From positions 2,382,506 to 2,446,505 of the forward strand of contig RPFO01000002.1 in assembly GCA_009746045.1 (NCBI GenBank): a DNA stretch of 64,000 nt. The letters are read 5' to 3'. This DNA comes from Mesostigma viride (taxonomy: Eukaryota; Streptophyta; Mesostigmatophyceae; Mesostigmatales; Mesostigmataceae). The notes under the pieces were generated by a model. The model made no database searches, was not told the origin of the DNA, and saw nothing but the letters and a program-made list of their open reading frames with translations. How positions within the stretch are numbered: position 1 is the stretch's first letter; the number at the start of each line of letters is the position of its first letter. Below are positions 1 to 10,458 of this stretch, in pieces. Both the position numbers and the translations under genes were made by a program.

Positions 1-370
1 GTCGCCTGCACAAACGGGTGGCTGTCAGCAGTGATGTGGCAGAATGCAGGGCTATTTGTGAAGGCATTCACACAAGCCTTTATCTGAAGGAGTTGCTTCA
101 TCAGATGACTTCTAACACTCCTTGGCCACTTCAGGTTACCACTCTTCTAAAAACAGACTCCATGGGGTGGTGCAGTTTGTGCACAGGCAGATGGCCAGAA
201 GTAGGGACTTGGATTATCTCCTTCTTAAGGAATTGTCCTCCTTGGCCAATATTGAGCATATCCCTGGGGTTGACAATCCTGCTGATGCTTTGACCAAACT
301 AGTGCAGAAGGCAGCAGTGCAATACAAGGTTCTTCAGTCTCTGATGGACCCATCTCAGCAAGCTGTCTAA
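1..370 (+). pseudogene. 3' end of Copia-like pol (RNase H), duplicate of element B
   Basis: This stretch matches 16838-17207 almost base for base. It encodes the C-terminal part of the RNase H domain, with the SSDVAECRAICEGI motif and the final HIPGVDNPADALTK segment that corresponds to the Copia RNase H end. One base is missing in the run after tccatgggg near 167 relative to the copy at about 17000, so the frame shifts; the stop is the TAA at 368-370. The element continues into an LTR at 443. The indel could be real decay or a read error, because the rest of 1-4.3 kb is rich in small indels. Confidence 0.8.
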
Positions 371-442
371 CCTGGTGCATGGTTATAGGGCATTGGAGAG
401 CAGATTGTGTGGTAGTGTCAGCATTGTGACTGGCATAATACC

Positions 443-1238
443 TGTATTTTAGTCTGTACTAAGGCTCATGGACCATGGTACACTCACTCTGATTTTAATC
501 AGGATACAGCCAGGTTTTGGCTGGGGTTCATGCTGTTGACTACACAAGGTTGACAGGTCCATTACAGACCATGTATTCTATTTTAAAAGAAATGTATATT
601 TGTACATACCTCACACAATGGTCTGGGAACCTTTATTCTGGGGTTTATAGGGCGGGGTTCGATTCCCTGGTATTATGTTTCTACAAGCTGGCCTGTTCAG
701 GTGTTTGCCTGTTCAGACTTCCCTAGTTCCCCAGGGCAGGATTTAATTGTTGCCTATGTGTTTCATTTTGTCATTTGTTTGCTGTGGCAGTTTACCATCT
801 GGCAAGTAGACGGGCGCCGTAAGACGGGCGCCAATAGACCCCTGTTGAGAGAATGACAGGCAAACTATTGTAATACGCCTTACTTTGTCAAGTGGTATTT
901 TAATTGTCATGGATTTATTGTACTTATATTGAATATGTACTGGGTTTTATGGGATTAGTATCTGGGATTAATGTAACTCACCGCCAGAAGGTCATTGTAC
1001 TGGAGGCTCTACCGAGGTGATGGGATTAATTCCTGGAGAAGACCTCATAGAATTAACCTGTATGTATTTAATTTTGTGTGTTCCTAATATCTGGTGGTAC
1101 TCTGTAATGCCACTTCCATAGGTTTTTATCCATTTCTCATGGAATGGTTTTTCCCTGTGGCAGATTGTTTCTTTTCCAGTTCCTTAAAAGAAAAGGCTGG
1201 GGAAATGGCAATGGCCATTAAAGACATCTGTTCAAGCT
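443..1238 (+). repeat. Partial B-type LTR, cut by the assembly gap
   Basis: Nearly identical to the first 796 bases of the LTR starting at 17280. It begins TGTATTTTAG and carries the internal GGCGGGGTTCGATTCCCTGG block near 650. Similarity stops at 1238, about 35 bases before the N run; the missing part of this LTR appears inverted at 3575-4322. Confidence 0.8.
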
Positions 1239-1272
1239 GTCTGCCATAACAGGCACGTGACCAACAGAGTAC

Positions 1273-1388
1273 NNNNNNNNNNNNNNNNNNNNNNNNNNNN
1301 NNNNNNNNNNNNNNNNNNNNNNNNNNNNNNNNNNNNNNNNNNNNNNNNNNNNNNNNNNNNNNNNNNNNNNNNNNNNNNNNNNNNNNNN
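1273..1388. other. Assembly gap (116 N)
   Basis: A run of 116 undetermined bases. The sequence to its left runs in the + direction of the 16.8-18.1 kb locus, and the sequence to its right is the reverse complement of 18.1-20.97 kb, so the join across the gap should not be trusted. Confidence 0.99.
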
Positions 1389-1409
1389 TCCCGTTGTTGT
1401 TGTTTGAGA

Positions 1410-1835
1410 GAGATGGCTTTACGCACTCTCAACGTCGCTCCAGCTCTACGTCGGGTTGCCTCCACACATCTCGGTAATCTGGTTAACATGCATGCATATT
1501 CTGCATGGGCCGCTGGACTATCTTCGTCACTTCTACAAGTAAGGTTCTCACACCTCACCATACTAGTAGTTTGGTTTTTTTGTTTCTGTTTTTGCAAGGG
1601 GTTTCTATCCCCACATCATTTTCTTTTTTTTAACTTTACTTTTCTTCTTGTCATTCTTATGTATGCCTATTCAACCATTTTTATTACTGATATATTTCTT
1701 GTTCAAGGGGACAGGACACGCCTAAAGGGCACTTTTCTGAAACCATACCTATGCATGTGCTAAAAATCCAATTATGATTATTATGAATTGGTTAATATGA
1801 TATTTTAAAAAAATTCCAACCACTGGGGGGTACTA
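1410..1835 (-). repeat. Inverted copy of the 20.52-20.97 kb flank, including a possible exon
   Basis: Reverse complement of roughly 20520-20970 with many one-base indels. It contains the same possible exon (here in + direction, about 1412-1537, followed by gtaagg) and the same AT-rich intron-like stretch. The sequence just before the exon differs from the right-hand copy: here an ATG precedes GCTTTACGC, there a pyrimidine-rich tract and CAG do. Confidence 0.7.
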
Positions 1836-2084
1836 GTGGGATGGATGACGGACGGACGGATGGATGGATGGAATGGATGGTATGGATGTGATGGATGGAT
1901 GGATGGATGGATGGATGGATGGATGGATGGATGGATGGATGGAGGATGATGGATGGATGGATGGTATTGGATAGGATGGATGATGATGGATGGATGGATG
2001 GATGGATGGATGATGGATGGATGGATGGATGGATGGATGGAGGATGGATGGATGGATGATGATGGATGGATGTTGATAGATGAG
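1836..2084. repeat. (GGAT)n microsatellite
   Basis: Imperfect GGAT repeats, with interruptions that look like indel noise. This is the inverted counterpart of the clean (ATCC)n tract at 20274-20536. It yields spurious DGWM/HPSI-type open frames on both strands. Confidence 0.95.
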
Positions 2085-2085
2085 T

Positions 2086-3566
2086 TGTATGGAGTGAATG
2101 CCAGAATTCCGCCATGGTTCTTGCAGGAAGTTGCCTTTATTAATACAGGGAACACAGACGTACAGTCACGTCACTTCCAAGACTGCACGCAGCACAGACG
2201 ACAGCGGTCGCAGTGCCAAAAAGACTGGCACGCAAGAACTAGCGTCCCGTGGCGACCAACGTCACACATATAGGTTGTTAGGGACGGTCCAAGTATTCAG
2301 CTGCACTGTCACAGCTGAACTGTCAATCAATTTGATTAACACAACTGCTGGCACGCCTTTGGCGCGGAGATCTATCAATTGTCCATACGGCTAGTCCTGT
2401 GGACCTATCCGTACACTACTCAGCATCAATTGTCTCATAGGTCCTGGCGCGCTACAGCGCGCCTACCTATCAATTGACCATCAAGTCCTGTACAAGTCCT
2501 GTCAACGTCCTGCGGACTATCAAAGTGACACTTGTACATCCTGTGTCCGTACGCGCCCACAGTGGCGCGCCGGGTACTGTCGGCACAGCCTAGGAAACTC
2601 TCATAAACTTTTACGTTCCTTACCAAATGAGGCGTTCAAGTGCCGTTGGAAAGAGCGTAACAATCTCTATCCATCTAACGTAAATCCTTACGTTAACTCC
2701 AATCCCTTCTTTTCTTTAGGGATCACATCCCCTGCCAGGGACCCTTGAAGTTGCTTGAAATGTCCTTCACTCCAGCTTGAAGCTTGAACAGATGTCTTTA
2801 ATGGCCATTGCCATTTCCCAGCCTTTCTTTTAAGGAACTGGAAAAGAAACAGATCTGCCACAGGGAAAAACCATTCCATGAGAAATGGATAAAACCTATG
2901 GAAGTGGCATTACAAGAGTACCACCAGATATTAGGAACACACAAATTAAATACATACAGGTTAATTCTATGAGGTCTTCTCCAGGAATTTATCCCATCAC
3001 CTCGGTAGGCCTCCAGTACAATGACCTTCTGGCGGTAGTTACATTAATCCAGATATCAATCCCATAAAACCCAGTACATATTCAATATAAGTACAATAAA
3101 TCCATGACAATTAAAACACTTGACAAAGTAAGGCGTATTACAATAGTTTGCCTGTTCATCTTCTCAACAGGGTCTATTGGCGCCCGTCTTACGGCGCCCG
3201 CTTACTTGCCAGATGGTAAACTGCCACAGCAAACAAATGACAAAATGAAACACATAGGCAACAATTAAATCCTGCCCTGGGGAACTAGGGAAGCTGAACA
3301 GGCAAACACCTGAACAGGCCAGCTTGTAAAACATAATACCAGGGAATCGAACCCCGCCCTATAAACCCCAGAATAAAGGTTCCCAGACCATTGTGAGAGG
3401 TATGTACAAATATACATTTCTTTTAAAATAGAATACATGGTCTGTAATGGACCTGTAACCTTGTGTAGTCAACAGCATGAACCCCAGCCCAAAACCTGGC
3501 TGTATCCTGATTAAAATCAGAGTGAGGTTACCATGGTCCATGAGCCTTAGTAAAGACTAAAATACA
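2086..3566 (-). repeat. B-type LTR, inverted copy
   Basis: Reverse complement of the LTR at 18781-20272, beginning TGTATGGAGTG and ending CTAAAATACA. It differs by scattered single-base insertions and deletions, unlike the near-perfect agreement between the two right-hand LTRs. An 8-base spacer separates it from the next inverted LTR at 3575. Confidence 0.85.
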
Positions 3567-3574
3567 GTATAAGT

Positions 3575-4322
3575 TGTAAGAGAGTGAATGCCACGAATTC
3601 CCCTGGTTCTTGCAGGAAGTGCCTTTATTAATAACAGAAAAACCAGACGTAAGTCACGTCACTTCCAAGACTGACGCAGCACAGGACGACAGGGTCGCAG
3701 TCAAGAAACGTGCACGCAAGAACTGGCGTCCCGGTGCGACCAAGTCCACATATAGGTTGTTAGGGACGCGTCCAAGTATTCAGCTGCACTGTCACAGCTG
3801 AACTGTCAATCAATTGATTACACGAGCTCTGGCACGCCTTTGGCGCGGAGATCTATCATTGTCCATACGGCTAGTCTGTGGACCTATCCGTACACTACTC
3901 AGCATCAATTGTCTCATAGGTCCCTGGCGCGCTACAGCGCGCCTACCTATCAATTGACCATCAAGTCCTGTACAAGTCCTGTCAACGTCCTGCGGACTAT
4001 CAAAAGTGACACTTGTACATCCTGTGTCTGTTACGCGCCCAACGTGGCGCGGCCGGGTTACTGTCGCACAGGCCTATAAAACGTCATAACTTTTACGTTC
4101 CTTAACCAATGAGGCGTTCAAGGCTGCCGTTGGAAAAGCGTAACATCTCTATCCATCTAACGTAATCCTTTACGTTAACTCCAATCCCTTCTTTTCTTTA
4201 GGATCCATCCCCTGCCAGGGACCCTTGAAGTTTTTTTTAAAAAAAGGCTTTTCTTCTTTTTTTTTTGGCGGGGAGAAAAAAAAAAAAATGGGTCTTTTTT
4301 TTTTTCCCCTTCCTCCAGCTTG
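3575..4322 (-). repeat. B-type LTR, inverted and truncated, low-quality end
   Basis: Reverse complement of the distal part of the LTR at 17280-18770. Up to about 4231 the match is clear; 4231-4312 degenerates into long A and T runs, and a short match to the LTR returns at 4313-4322, where element A sequence begins. The homopolymer noise suggests unpolished long-read consensus. Confidence 0.75.
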
Positions 4323-4324
4323 CT

Positions 4325-4638
4325 ACTATAGGAACTGGGCGCTGTACAGGTAGTGAATACTGTACCGGAGTGTTATTACTGAGCAGGCCTCCTAGGCTGC
4401 TCAGGACTAGCAAGCACAGTGCGCAAGTATATAAAACAATAGGCCAGTGCCAAATGGGCATCTCTTGCGAGCCCGCCTCACGTGTTGTGCCTTGACTTGG
4501 CAAGCTCGTGTACAAGCCTCAAGTGTGTGAGCGCTGTAAACATTATCCGATTTAAACAAAGCTCCGTTTCCAACCATATCACACATTGCTGCATTGCAAC
4601 CATATCCTTCACATTGCATGTGCTAAGAAGCTTAACTC
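4325..4638 (+). repeat. A-type LTR, 3' portion (5' copy, truncated)
   Basis: Matches 11543-11855, from tataggaactgggcgctg through cttaactc, with only a few single-base differences. A tataa-like stretch lies near 4430. Beyond cttaactc the two copies diverge (caaatt here, cagg at 11856), which fixes the LTR end. Confidence 0.8.
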
Positions 4639-4677
4639 AAATTACAACCAGTCTCAGCGGAACGGCCAGGAGGGTCG

Positions 4678-4989
4678 TTGCCGGTTGCGGTGTGCAGCGT
4701 TTACGACGAGAGGAGCTCGTCTGGTGATCGTCCGCCTGTAAATCGCAGCTTCGTGCAATTCGTCGACGACCAGGTCGAAGATTGGGAGCGAATTCTGCGA
4801 CACGTACAAACCATCGTCATTCCGGAGCACCGGAGCATCGACGACCTTGAGCAGGAGCTTCACGGGTTGGTCGGCATCCAGACGGTGATTACTGCAGTAG
4901 CAGAGCGAGTGCGGACGGAGTTGGCAGCAAGGCGAGGCGAGGTTGCGGAGCAGCTGGCGCAGGGCGACACGAGTTTGTGCCGACAGTAG
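4678..4989 (+). CDS. Small leader ORF of element A, unknown function
   Basis: A 103-codon ORF between LTR and gag, not recognised. Its middle is acidic and helix-prone (FVDDQVEDWERIL, then LEQELHGLVG and AERVRTELAARRGEVAEQL), which would suit a short coiled coil. Element B has a different ORF of 147 codons in the same place (11859-12302). It could be a separate product, the first exon of a spliced gag (a pyrimidine tract and cag occur near 5560), or chance; no test of coding pressure is possible from one copy. Confidence 0.35.
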   Translation: MPVAVCSVYDERSSSGDRPPVNRSFVQFVDDQVEDWERILRHVQTIVIPEHRSIDDLEQELHGLVGIQTVITAVAERVRTELAARRGEVAEQLAQGDTSLCRQ

Positions 4990-5632
4990 CGGGCGCGGGA
5001 GTACCACGTGCTTTCGCAGGCGGCATCGGCGACGAGGGTGTTGCAGCGGGCCAGTTAGGCGTGAACGACGCGGAGCGGAGCATCACAGGCGGCTTGCAGA
5101 GGTCGGGGCGACAGCGGAAGCCATCGCCGGAGGACAGCGCGCGACAAGAGTCGGCAGGTTTCCAGAGCGAGTAAGAGTTCCTTTTCAGGAGCTCCCCGCC
5201 CCTTCGCGTTCGTGTGACGCGTTGGGAGGAGTTTGCACCTCTTGGGTACGATAGTGACCTTGAGGTAGGAGCAGGGGGTGTCGCTGGGCTAGGCGACGAG
5301 CACTTGGCGACCACGAGGTGCCAACGTACAATCCGCGAGGTGCCAACGACGGGTTGTCACCTGTCTACTTTACCAACGGTGACGATTCAGTCATCGCGGG
5401 CCGACAGCGGGTCGACGACGGCGCAGCAGGTAGCAGGGTACCAGAGCTGATTGTGGTGAGCGACAGCGACGACGACAGCGACAAGGAGAACCAGGACGCG
5501 CCTGGGGCCAGCCGTGGTGGTCTTGCCTGAGTGGTAACACTTGGCACTTTCCTTTCTTGTTCAGTAGCTTATATTGCTTTAATTGCTGCTTGGCCACTTG
5601 GCTGGCTGTAGCAGATCTGAACAGAGGCCATC

Positions 5633-6816
5633 ATGGAGGATGGAGCTATCAACCAACAAGCGGGCTTTATGGGCTTCGGCGGCGCGGCGCTGGGCTGGAT
5701 GGACGAGATGGACGCGATGGACGCGGTGGACGCGATGGACGCGGGGACGGCCAGGCGCTGGGAGACCAGGCTGAGGTGCCAGATAATCAGAGCCAAGGAT
5801 CGCAGGGCGGGCAGCACGCGCCAGCCGCAGATCAAGCGGCGCCTAAGCGACCAACGTTGCTGAGGGGTACGCGGTGCTAGGCCAGTTTCAGTCCATCAAG
5901 GACAATTGGCAGCCCCGGGATGCTGAGAGGATGTTAGAGGACATGAACTTGTACACGGAGATATACAACGGTGACAAGCTTCGCATCCTGGCGTCTAGTG
6001 CCTACATACGGCAGTCGGCGAGGCGGCTGTTCAAGTTTGTTCGGGAGCGACACGCGGCGGGGGACACCTGGACGGCGTTTATGACGCGACTCAGGTCGTT
6101 CCTGAGTGACAAGAGGACCATAGATGGGTCCCACCTGAAGCAAGAATACCTGGACTACAAGCCCATCAAGGGGCAACTAGTGGTCCACGCCTTTGAAGAC
6201 TTCGTCAAGCTGAGGGAGGACGCCATGGCCAAGGGCTTCTTCGTCGCAGATCGGATGGCCATGGGCGACTTTCTCAAGTCGCTGCACTGGATCCGGTCAC
6301 CATGGATAATGTGACCATCCACATGCGACAGGTCCATGGCTGGGCAGCCATGACGGATCAGTTGTATGAGTGTTTCAGCGGCAAGTACGTGGGGGTAAGC
6401 GCCCTCGTCAGAATGATGAGGAGGCCACTGAACCCACGGTTAAGTCCATGAGGGGATCGGGCCACGGGGGCCCAGCGTCCTCGAGAGGGCCTGAGACCTC
6501 TTCAAGGGGTCGAGGAAGGTCCAGGAGGGGGCGTGACAGAAGGGCTGGACGGGGGACCCCGCCGAAGTCGGGACATCCACAGTCCCAGTTTGACTTCAAG
6601 AGGGTGGGTGGTCCTCCCAAGGCTGGGCCCAGCAGTGGGACCTCACGGGACATCAGTCAGGTGGAATGTTATTTCTGCCAGGGGAAGGGTCACTTCAGGA
6701 ATGAGTGTCCCTCGTACCTGAGGCAGGAAGGTCAGAGCAAGCCAGCTCAGGGTGGCAGCAAGGACAAGGCTGGTCCATCCCAGGACAAGGGCAAGGGCAA
6801 GGCTGCTGATCATTGA
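5633..6816 (+). pseudogene. gag: Element A gag, frameshifted
   Basis: The reading begins at ATG 5633 but moves through at least three frames: an acidic N-terminal part around 5700-5870, a helical capsid-like part at 5874-6314 (LYTEIYNGDKLRILASSAY, then SFLSDKRTIDG), and a basic C-terminal part at 6370-6816. The last part carries a CCHC zinc knuckle, CYFCQGKGHFRNEC, flanked by RG- and KG-rich tails as in nucleocapsids. The order matches the gag of element B. The shifts lie near 5870, 6300 and 6400. The final frame stops at TGA 6814-6816 and reopens in the same frame as pol. Confidence 0.75.
6814..6816 (+). promoter_or_regulatory. In-frame TGA between gag and pol of element A
   Basis: The gag frame ends CAT-TGA and continues open as TAT-GAG-CCT straight into pol, with no other stop. 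Gag and pol would therefore join by reading through a single UGA, or pol starts at ATG 6850. Element C has the same layout. Confidence 0.5.
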
Positions 6817-9800
6817 TATGAGCCTGCACACATCCCTGAACCCTGGAGGGTGCCCCCAGGGGTGTGTAATGAAGCTGCTAGTGACAGCAGTGAGGGGCAG
6901 CCCCATGCTCTAGTGAAAGAGCCTATTGGACACGATGGGGCAAGCTTGGTTACCACAGAGAGTATGCCAGCTGTAGCTGCAGTGGTTACTCGCCAACGTG
7001 CCCGCCATGGCGGTGCTGAGCCTGAGGTAGGACCTGGTGATGTGGACCCAGGTGGATCTCAGAAGCATTCTGACCGTGCAGGACTGGCACAGGATGGTCA
7101 GGATGAGGATAGGGCTGGAGACAGTCTGACAGGCACGACCCTGGTGCCTCCTGTACATAAGGGATCTGTACATACCTTGAGTGCTAATAATGACAATAAA
7201 AGATTTTCTCTCTTGTATGACATTGCCTCAAGGTTGCATACCATGTTTGGCCATGCAGCTCAGTCTTTGCAAGTTGCTAGACGGCTGGGAGGAAGTGAGT
7301 TGTACTCCATCTGCCAACAGGTTGCTCAAGCTTGCAAGTGCAGGCTAGTTGCTAGAAAGCCCAAGCAGTCTCATGCCAGGACTCCTATTTTGCAGCCAGG
7401 CCATGTGCAGGTAGATATTCAGAGAATCAGGGGTTTGAAGCTGCTGGTGGCAGTGGACAGATATACCAAGTACAAGACCCTAGAGATCCTGCCTGACATG
7501 GAGAAGCCTACATTGATTGCTGCTCTGAAGTTGACAAGGAGCAGGTACCCTGGGTTGGAGTTGTTGCAGTGTGACATTCAGTTTGAGTGCTGTGAGAACC
7601 TGCCAGAGTTTCCAGAGTTGCTGATTACACCCAGGGAGAGCCACGGCCAGCAAGGGGTGGTGGAGAGAGCCATCCAAGAGATCAAGACTGTGCTGCTGGT
7701 GGAGAGGATTCCAAGGACGTCATCTGCCATTGTGACATCTGCATGGCTACGTTCTGTGGAGGACAGGCTGAACCTGAGGACTCCCATGTTCTTTGGTGAC
7801 ATTGCCATCAATCCTCTTATGCTGCATACCAGGATGCTGCCAGCTGATGCTGAGCAGGCATGGAAGGAGAAGCTAGAGGCCAAGTTCCTCAAGCTGAGGC
7901 AGAAAGACAAGGGCTGGAGTGTCCTAGAACCTAACGTTGGACAACAGGTTGTTGTGTGGAAGGAACCAAGCTTTCCAGGGAAACGTGGCAGCTGGCATGA
8001 TGGGGTGGTGACCCGAGTAGAAGCCGCTGGCCATAAGTGCTGGGTGGCCATTGATGGCTCCCAAGCAGTGCACCGTCTGTCCTGGTCAAAGATCCGTCCC
8101 CGGGGAGGTAATCAAGGAGACCTCTTCCAGGTGCCCGCTGGTGTACAAGGCGGGGGTGACGTGGAGCTTCCTGATCAGGGTGCTACAGCTGTATCGAGCC
8201 CTCAGGGTGACCCTGGCCCGGCCCCTGGGGTACCTTCACATACGGTGGTTGGGCAAGCAGGCGGACAGGCTGCACCTCCGGAACGGCCCGACACCAGGCC
8301 TAGGGGTGTGCGTCTATCAGATATTGTACAGGCTTTGCAAAGAGCCAAGAAGGAGCCTAAGGTGTCCAAGCTTGTCCAGTTGGATGAACCTGAGGTAGCT
8401 GCCATGGAGATAGATACCAATGCACAGGTTTCTGTCATGGGACCTCAGCATACAGGAGAACTGCTGGTCGGAGAACCAAGTTGCCCCTGGGTGTCTGATT
8501 TCAGTGGTAGGACGCATCTAAGGGTGTTGGGAGAGGTTAATGCCCCTGTCATGGGTGTGGATGTGACCTTCCTTGTCCTAGAGGACTATGATGGCCCTGT
8601 GATTTTGGGTCAGAATTTTCTGGGCAATCCTGGGATTTCTATCAGAGCTACAGCTCTGAGAAGAGATGGCTGGGGGATGATTCCCCTAGAAAATTTCAGG
8701 ACAACATTTCCAGTCAGGTGCAGGGCCAAGCCAGTCAAGGGTGTAAAATGGGATGAAGGGGAGGTGCCCCCAGCGGCCAGTTTGGTGATTCCAGCTGTGT
8801 TGCACCCCAGCAGTATTGGCATAACTCACAGGAGCCTTGCTGCACACTCTCCTTTGACATATGACCAGCTGGTCCAAGAGATGAGCTCGCCTACTTTGTT
8901 TGAGGCTTGGAAGCTCGCCTTCTCCAAGGCATTGGAGGAGTGGCTGCAGTTTGAGTGTGCTGCACCAACAGACAGACGTCCCCCAGCATCAAGGAAGCTT
9001 GCTTTGAGATTTGTGCTGAAGAGGAAGGTTGTGGATGAGGTATCAGTGCCCCATGTCAGGCCTGTCCTGAATGAGTATCACGGCACGGGGAGTCTGCCAG
9101 GAGAGGAGCTATACACGCCAGGGATGCTACACGACACATGGAGAATTTTGCTATGTCTCTACGTGGGGTTGCTGAACAGGGGAGCAGCTATGTCATCAGT
9201 GCTGCTGGACTTCAAGAGGGCATTTTTAAAATCTGATCCAGAAGTGGCCAGGAGGGTGTGGAAGCAGGATGAGCCTTACTGTGTTGAGGTGCCTGTCATC
9301 TGGAAGCTGGAGCTGCATCAACAATTCCTGGTTATTCTGAAGGGCCTGGAAGGACTCAGGTCGAGCCCAATCATCTGGAGACTCACGCTGCAGGAAGCTC
9401 TGATCAGTGAGTGTGGCTTAAGAGTGTCTTCAGTTGATCCCTGTTTGCTGCTGGCCCAATGGGAGGGTCTGCCAGTGTATGCTAGTTTGCATGGAGATGA
9501 TCTGCATTTGCTAGCCCCCACGACCTGGCTGAAGAAGTTTATTCCTGTCATCAGTGGCAAGTTTTCACTGGGCAAGGAGCTGTGGCAGGAGCCCAACAAG
9601 CCTGTAGTGTTCTGTGGAATGCAGGCTACCCTGTTCAGGAGGGACGGGGAGTGGAGTATCAGGCTTCAGGCTGGAGGAGATTATAAACAGACCATTGTGA
9701 AGGCCTTGCCAGAGCAGATCACCCAGGCTGCAGGACCTGAGTTGAGAGGCATGTGGGCCTGGTTTGCCAGCATCTGTGGTCCGTCTTTGATGGTCCATAG

Positions 9801-10407
9801 CAGAATGCCTGATGAGGTGCTTGAGGATGAGAAGCCTCGAGTCATAGCCCGGTTGGTGGAGAGTACCCCTGATCTGATTTTGTCTGGGATTGACTTTGCC
9901 CAGCCTATCACCTTGGAGATCTTTGTTGACAGTTCCATGGATGCTCGCCAGGTTACCAAGGTCAGGGGGAGATCTGCTGCTCTGTTTGCTTTTTATCAGA
10001 GCAGGGCAAGTTTGTTCAGCTGGTACAGCAGACTGCAGAAGAGGGTCTGTATCAGTTCAGATGTGGCAGAATGCAGGGCCATATGCGAGGGGATCCAGTC
10101 CAGCCTGTACATAAAGGAGTTAATGCTGGAGCTGGCTTCAGTTACCCCTTGGACCTTGCAGATGGAGACGTTGTTGCTAACAGACAGCATGGGTATGGTC
10201 CAGTTTGTTCACAAGCAGCTGGCCAGGAGCCGGGACCTGGATTATTTGTTGCTGAAGGAGTTGGCCAGTTTGGTTGACTTGAAGCATATCCCTGGCGAGG
10301 AGAACCCTGCTGATGCATTGACAAAGCTGCCACACAAGGCCCCAGCCCAGTACAATGTACTGAGGAAGCTCATGAATGCTGACTGTCAAGTCGGTCTATC
10401 TGTCTAA
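6817..10407 (+). CDS. pol: Element A pol: integrase, protease-like, RT, RNase H
   Basis: One uninterrupted frame follows the gag TGA; the first ATG is at 6850 and gives 1185 codons. Domains by residue from that ATG: HHCC-type zinc region (RLHTMFGHAA, later CKCRL) about 135-175; integrase core about 185-290 with DIQ, QCDIQFE and HGQQGVVERAIQE supplying the D, D, E residues; an SH3-like tail ending VHRLSWSKIRP; a retropepsin-like segment about 517-600 with AMEIDTNAQVSVMG and VILGQNFLG; reverse transcriptase about 700-930 with LLDFKRAFL and SLHGDDLHL; Copia-type RNase H from about 1017. The protease-like part sits after the integrase, unlike the usual Copia order, and no such domain is seen before the integrase. 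Intact enough to be functional apart from gag. Confidence 0.9.
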   Translation, partial: YEPAHIPEPWRVPPGVCNEAASDSSEGQPHALVKEPIGHDGASLVTTESMPAVAAVVTRQRARHGGAEPEVGPGDVDPGGSQKHSDRAGLAQDGQDEDRAGDSLTGTTLVPPVHKGSVHTLSANNDNKRFSLLYDIASRLHTMFGHAAQSLQVARRLGGSELYSICQQVAQACKCRLVARKPKQSHARTPILQPGHVQVDIQRIRGLKLLVAVDRYTKYKTLEILPDMEKPTLIAALKLTRSRYPGLELLQCDIQFECCENLPEFPELLITPRESHGQQGVVERAIQEIKTVLLVERIPRTSSAIVTSAWLRSVEDRLNLRTPMFFGDIAINPLMLHTRMLPADAEQAWKEKLEAKFLKLRQKDKGWSVLEPNVGQQVVVWKEPSFPGKRGSWHDGVVTRVEAAGHKCWVAIDGSQAVHRLSWSKIRPRGGNQGDLFQVPAGVQGGGDVELPDQGATAVSSPQGDPGPAPGVPSHTVVGQAGGQAAPPERPDTRPRGVRLSDIVQALQRAKKEPKVSKLVQLDEPEVAAMEIDTNAQVSVMGPQHTGELLVGEPSCPWVSDFSGRTHLRVLGEVNAPVMGVDVTFLVLEDYDGPVILGQNFLGNPGISIRATALRRDGWGMIPLENFRTTFPVRCRAKPVKGVKWDEGEVPPAASLVIPAVLHPSSIGITHRSLAAHSPLTYDQLVQEMSSPTLFEAWKLAFSKALEEWLQFECAAPTDRRPPASRKLALRFVLKRKVVDEVSVPHVRPVLNEYHGTGSLPGEELYTPGMLHDTWRILLCLYVGLLNRGAAMSSVLLDFKRAFLKSDPEVARRVWKQDEPYCVEVPVIWKLELHQQFLVILKGLEGLRSSPIIWRLTLQEALISECGLRVSSVDPCLLLAQWEGLPVYASLHGDDLHLLAPTTWLKKFIPVISGKFSLGKELWQEPNKPVVFCGMQATLFRRDGEWSIRLQAGGDYKQTIVKALPEQITQAAGPELRGMWAWFASICGPSLMVHSRMPDEVLEDEKPRVIARLVESTPDLILSGIDFAQPITLEIFVDSSMDARQVTKVRGRSAALFAFYQSRASLFSWYSRLQKRVCISSDVAECRAICEGIQSSLYIKELMLELASVTPWTLQMETLLLTDSMGMVQFVHKQLARSRDLDYLLLKELASLVDLKHIPGEENPADALTKLPHKAPAQYNVLRKLMNADCQVGLSV

Positions 10408-10458
10408 AAGCTGAGAGCTGGGTGCTTAAGACTCTGGATATCAGGCTGGGAGCTTGAT

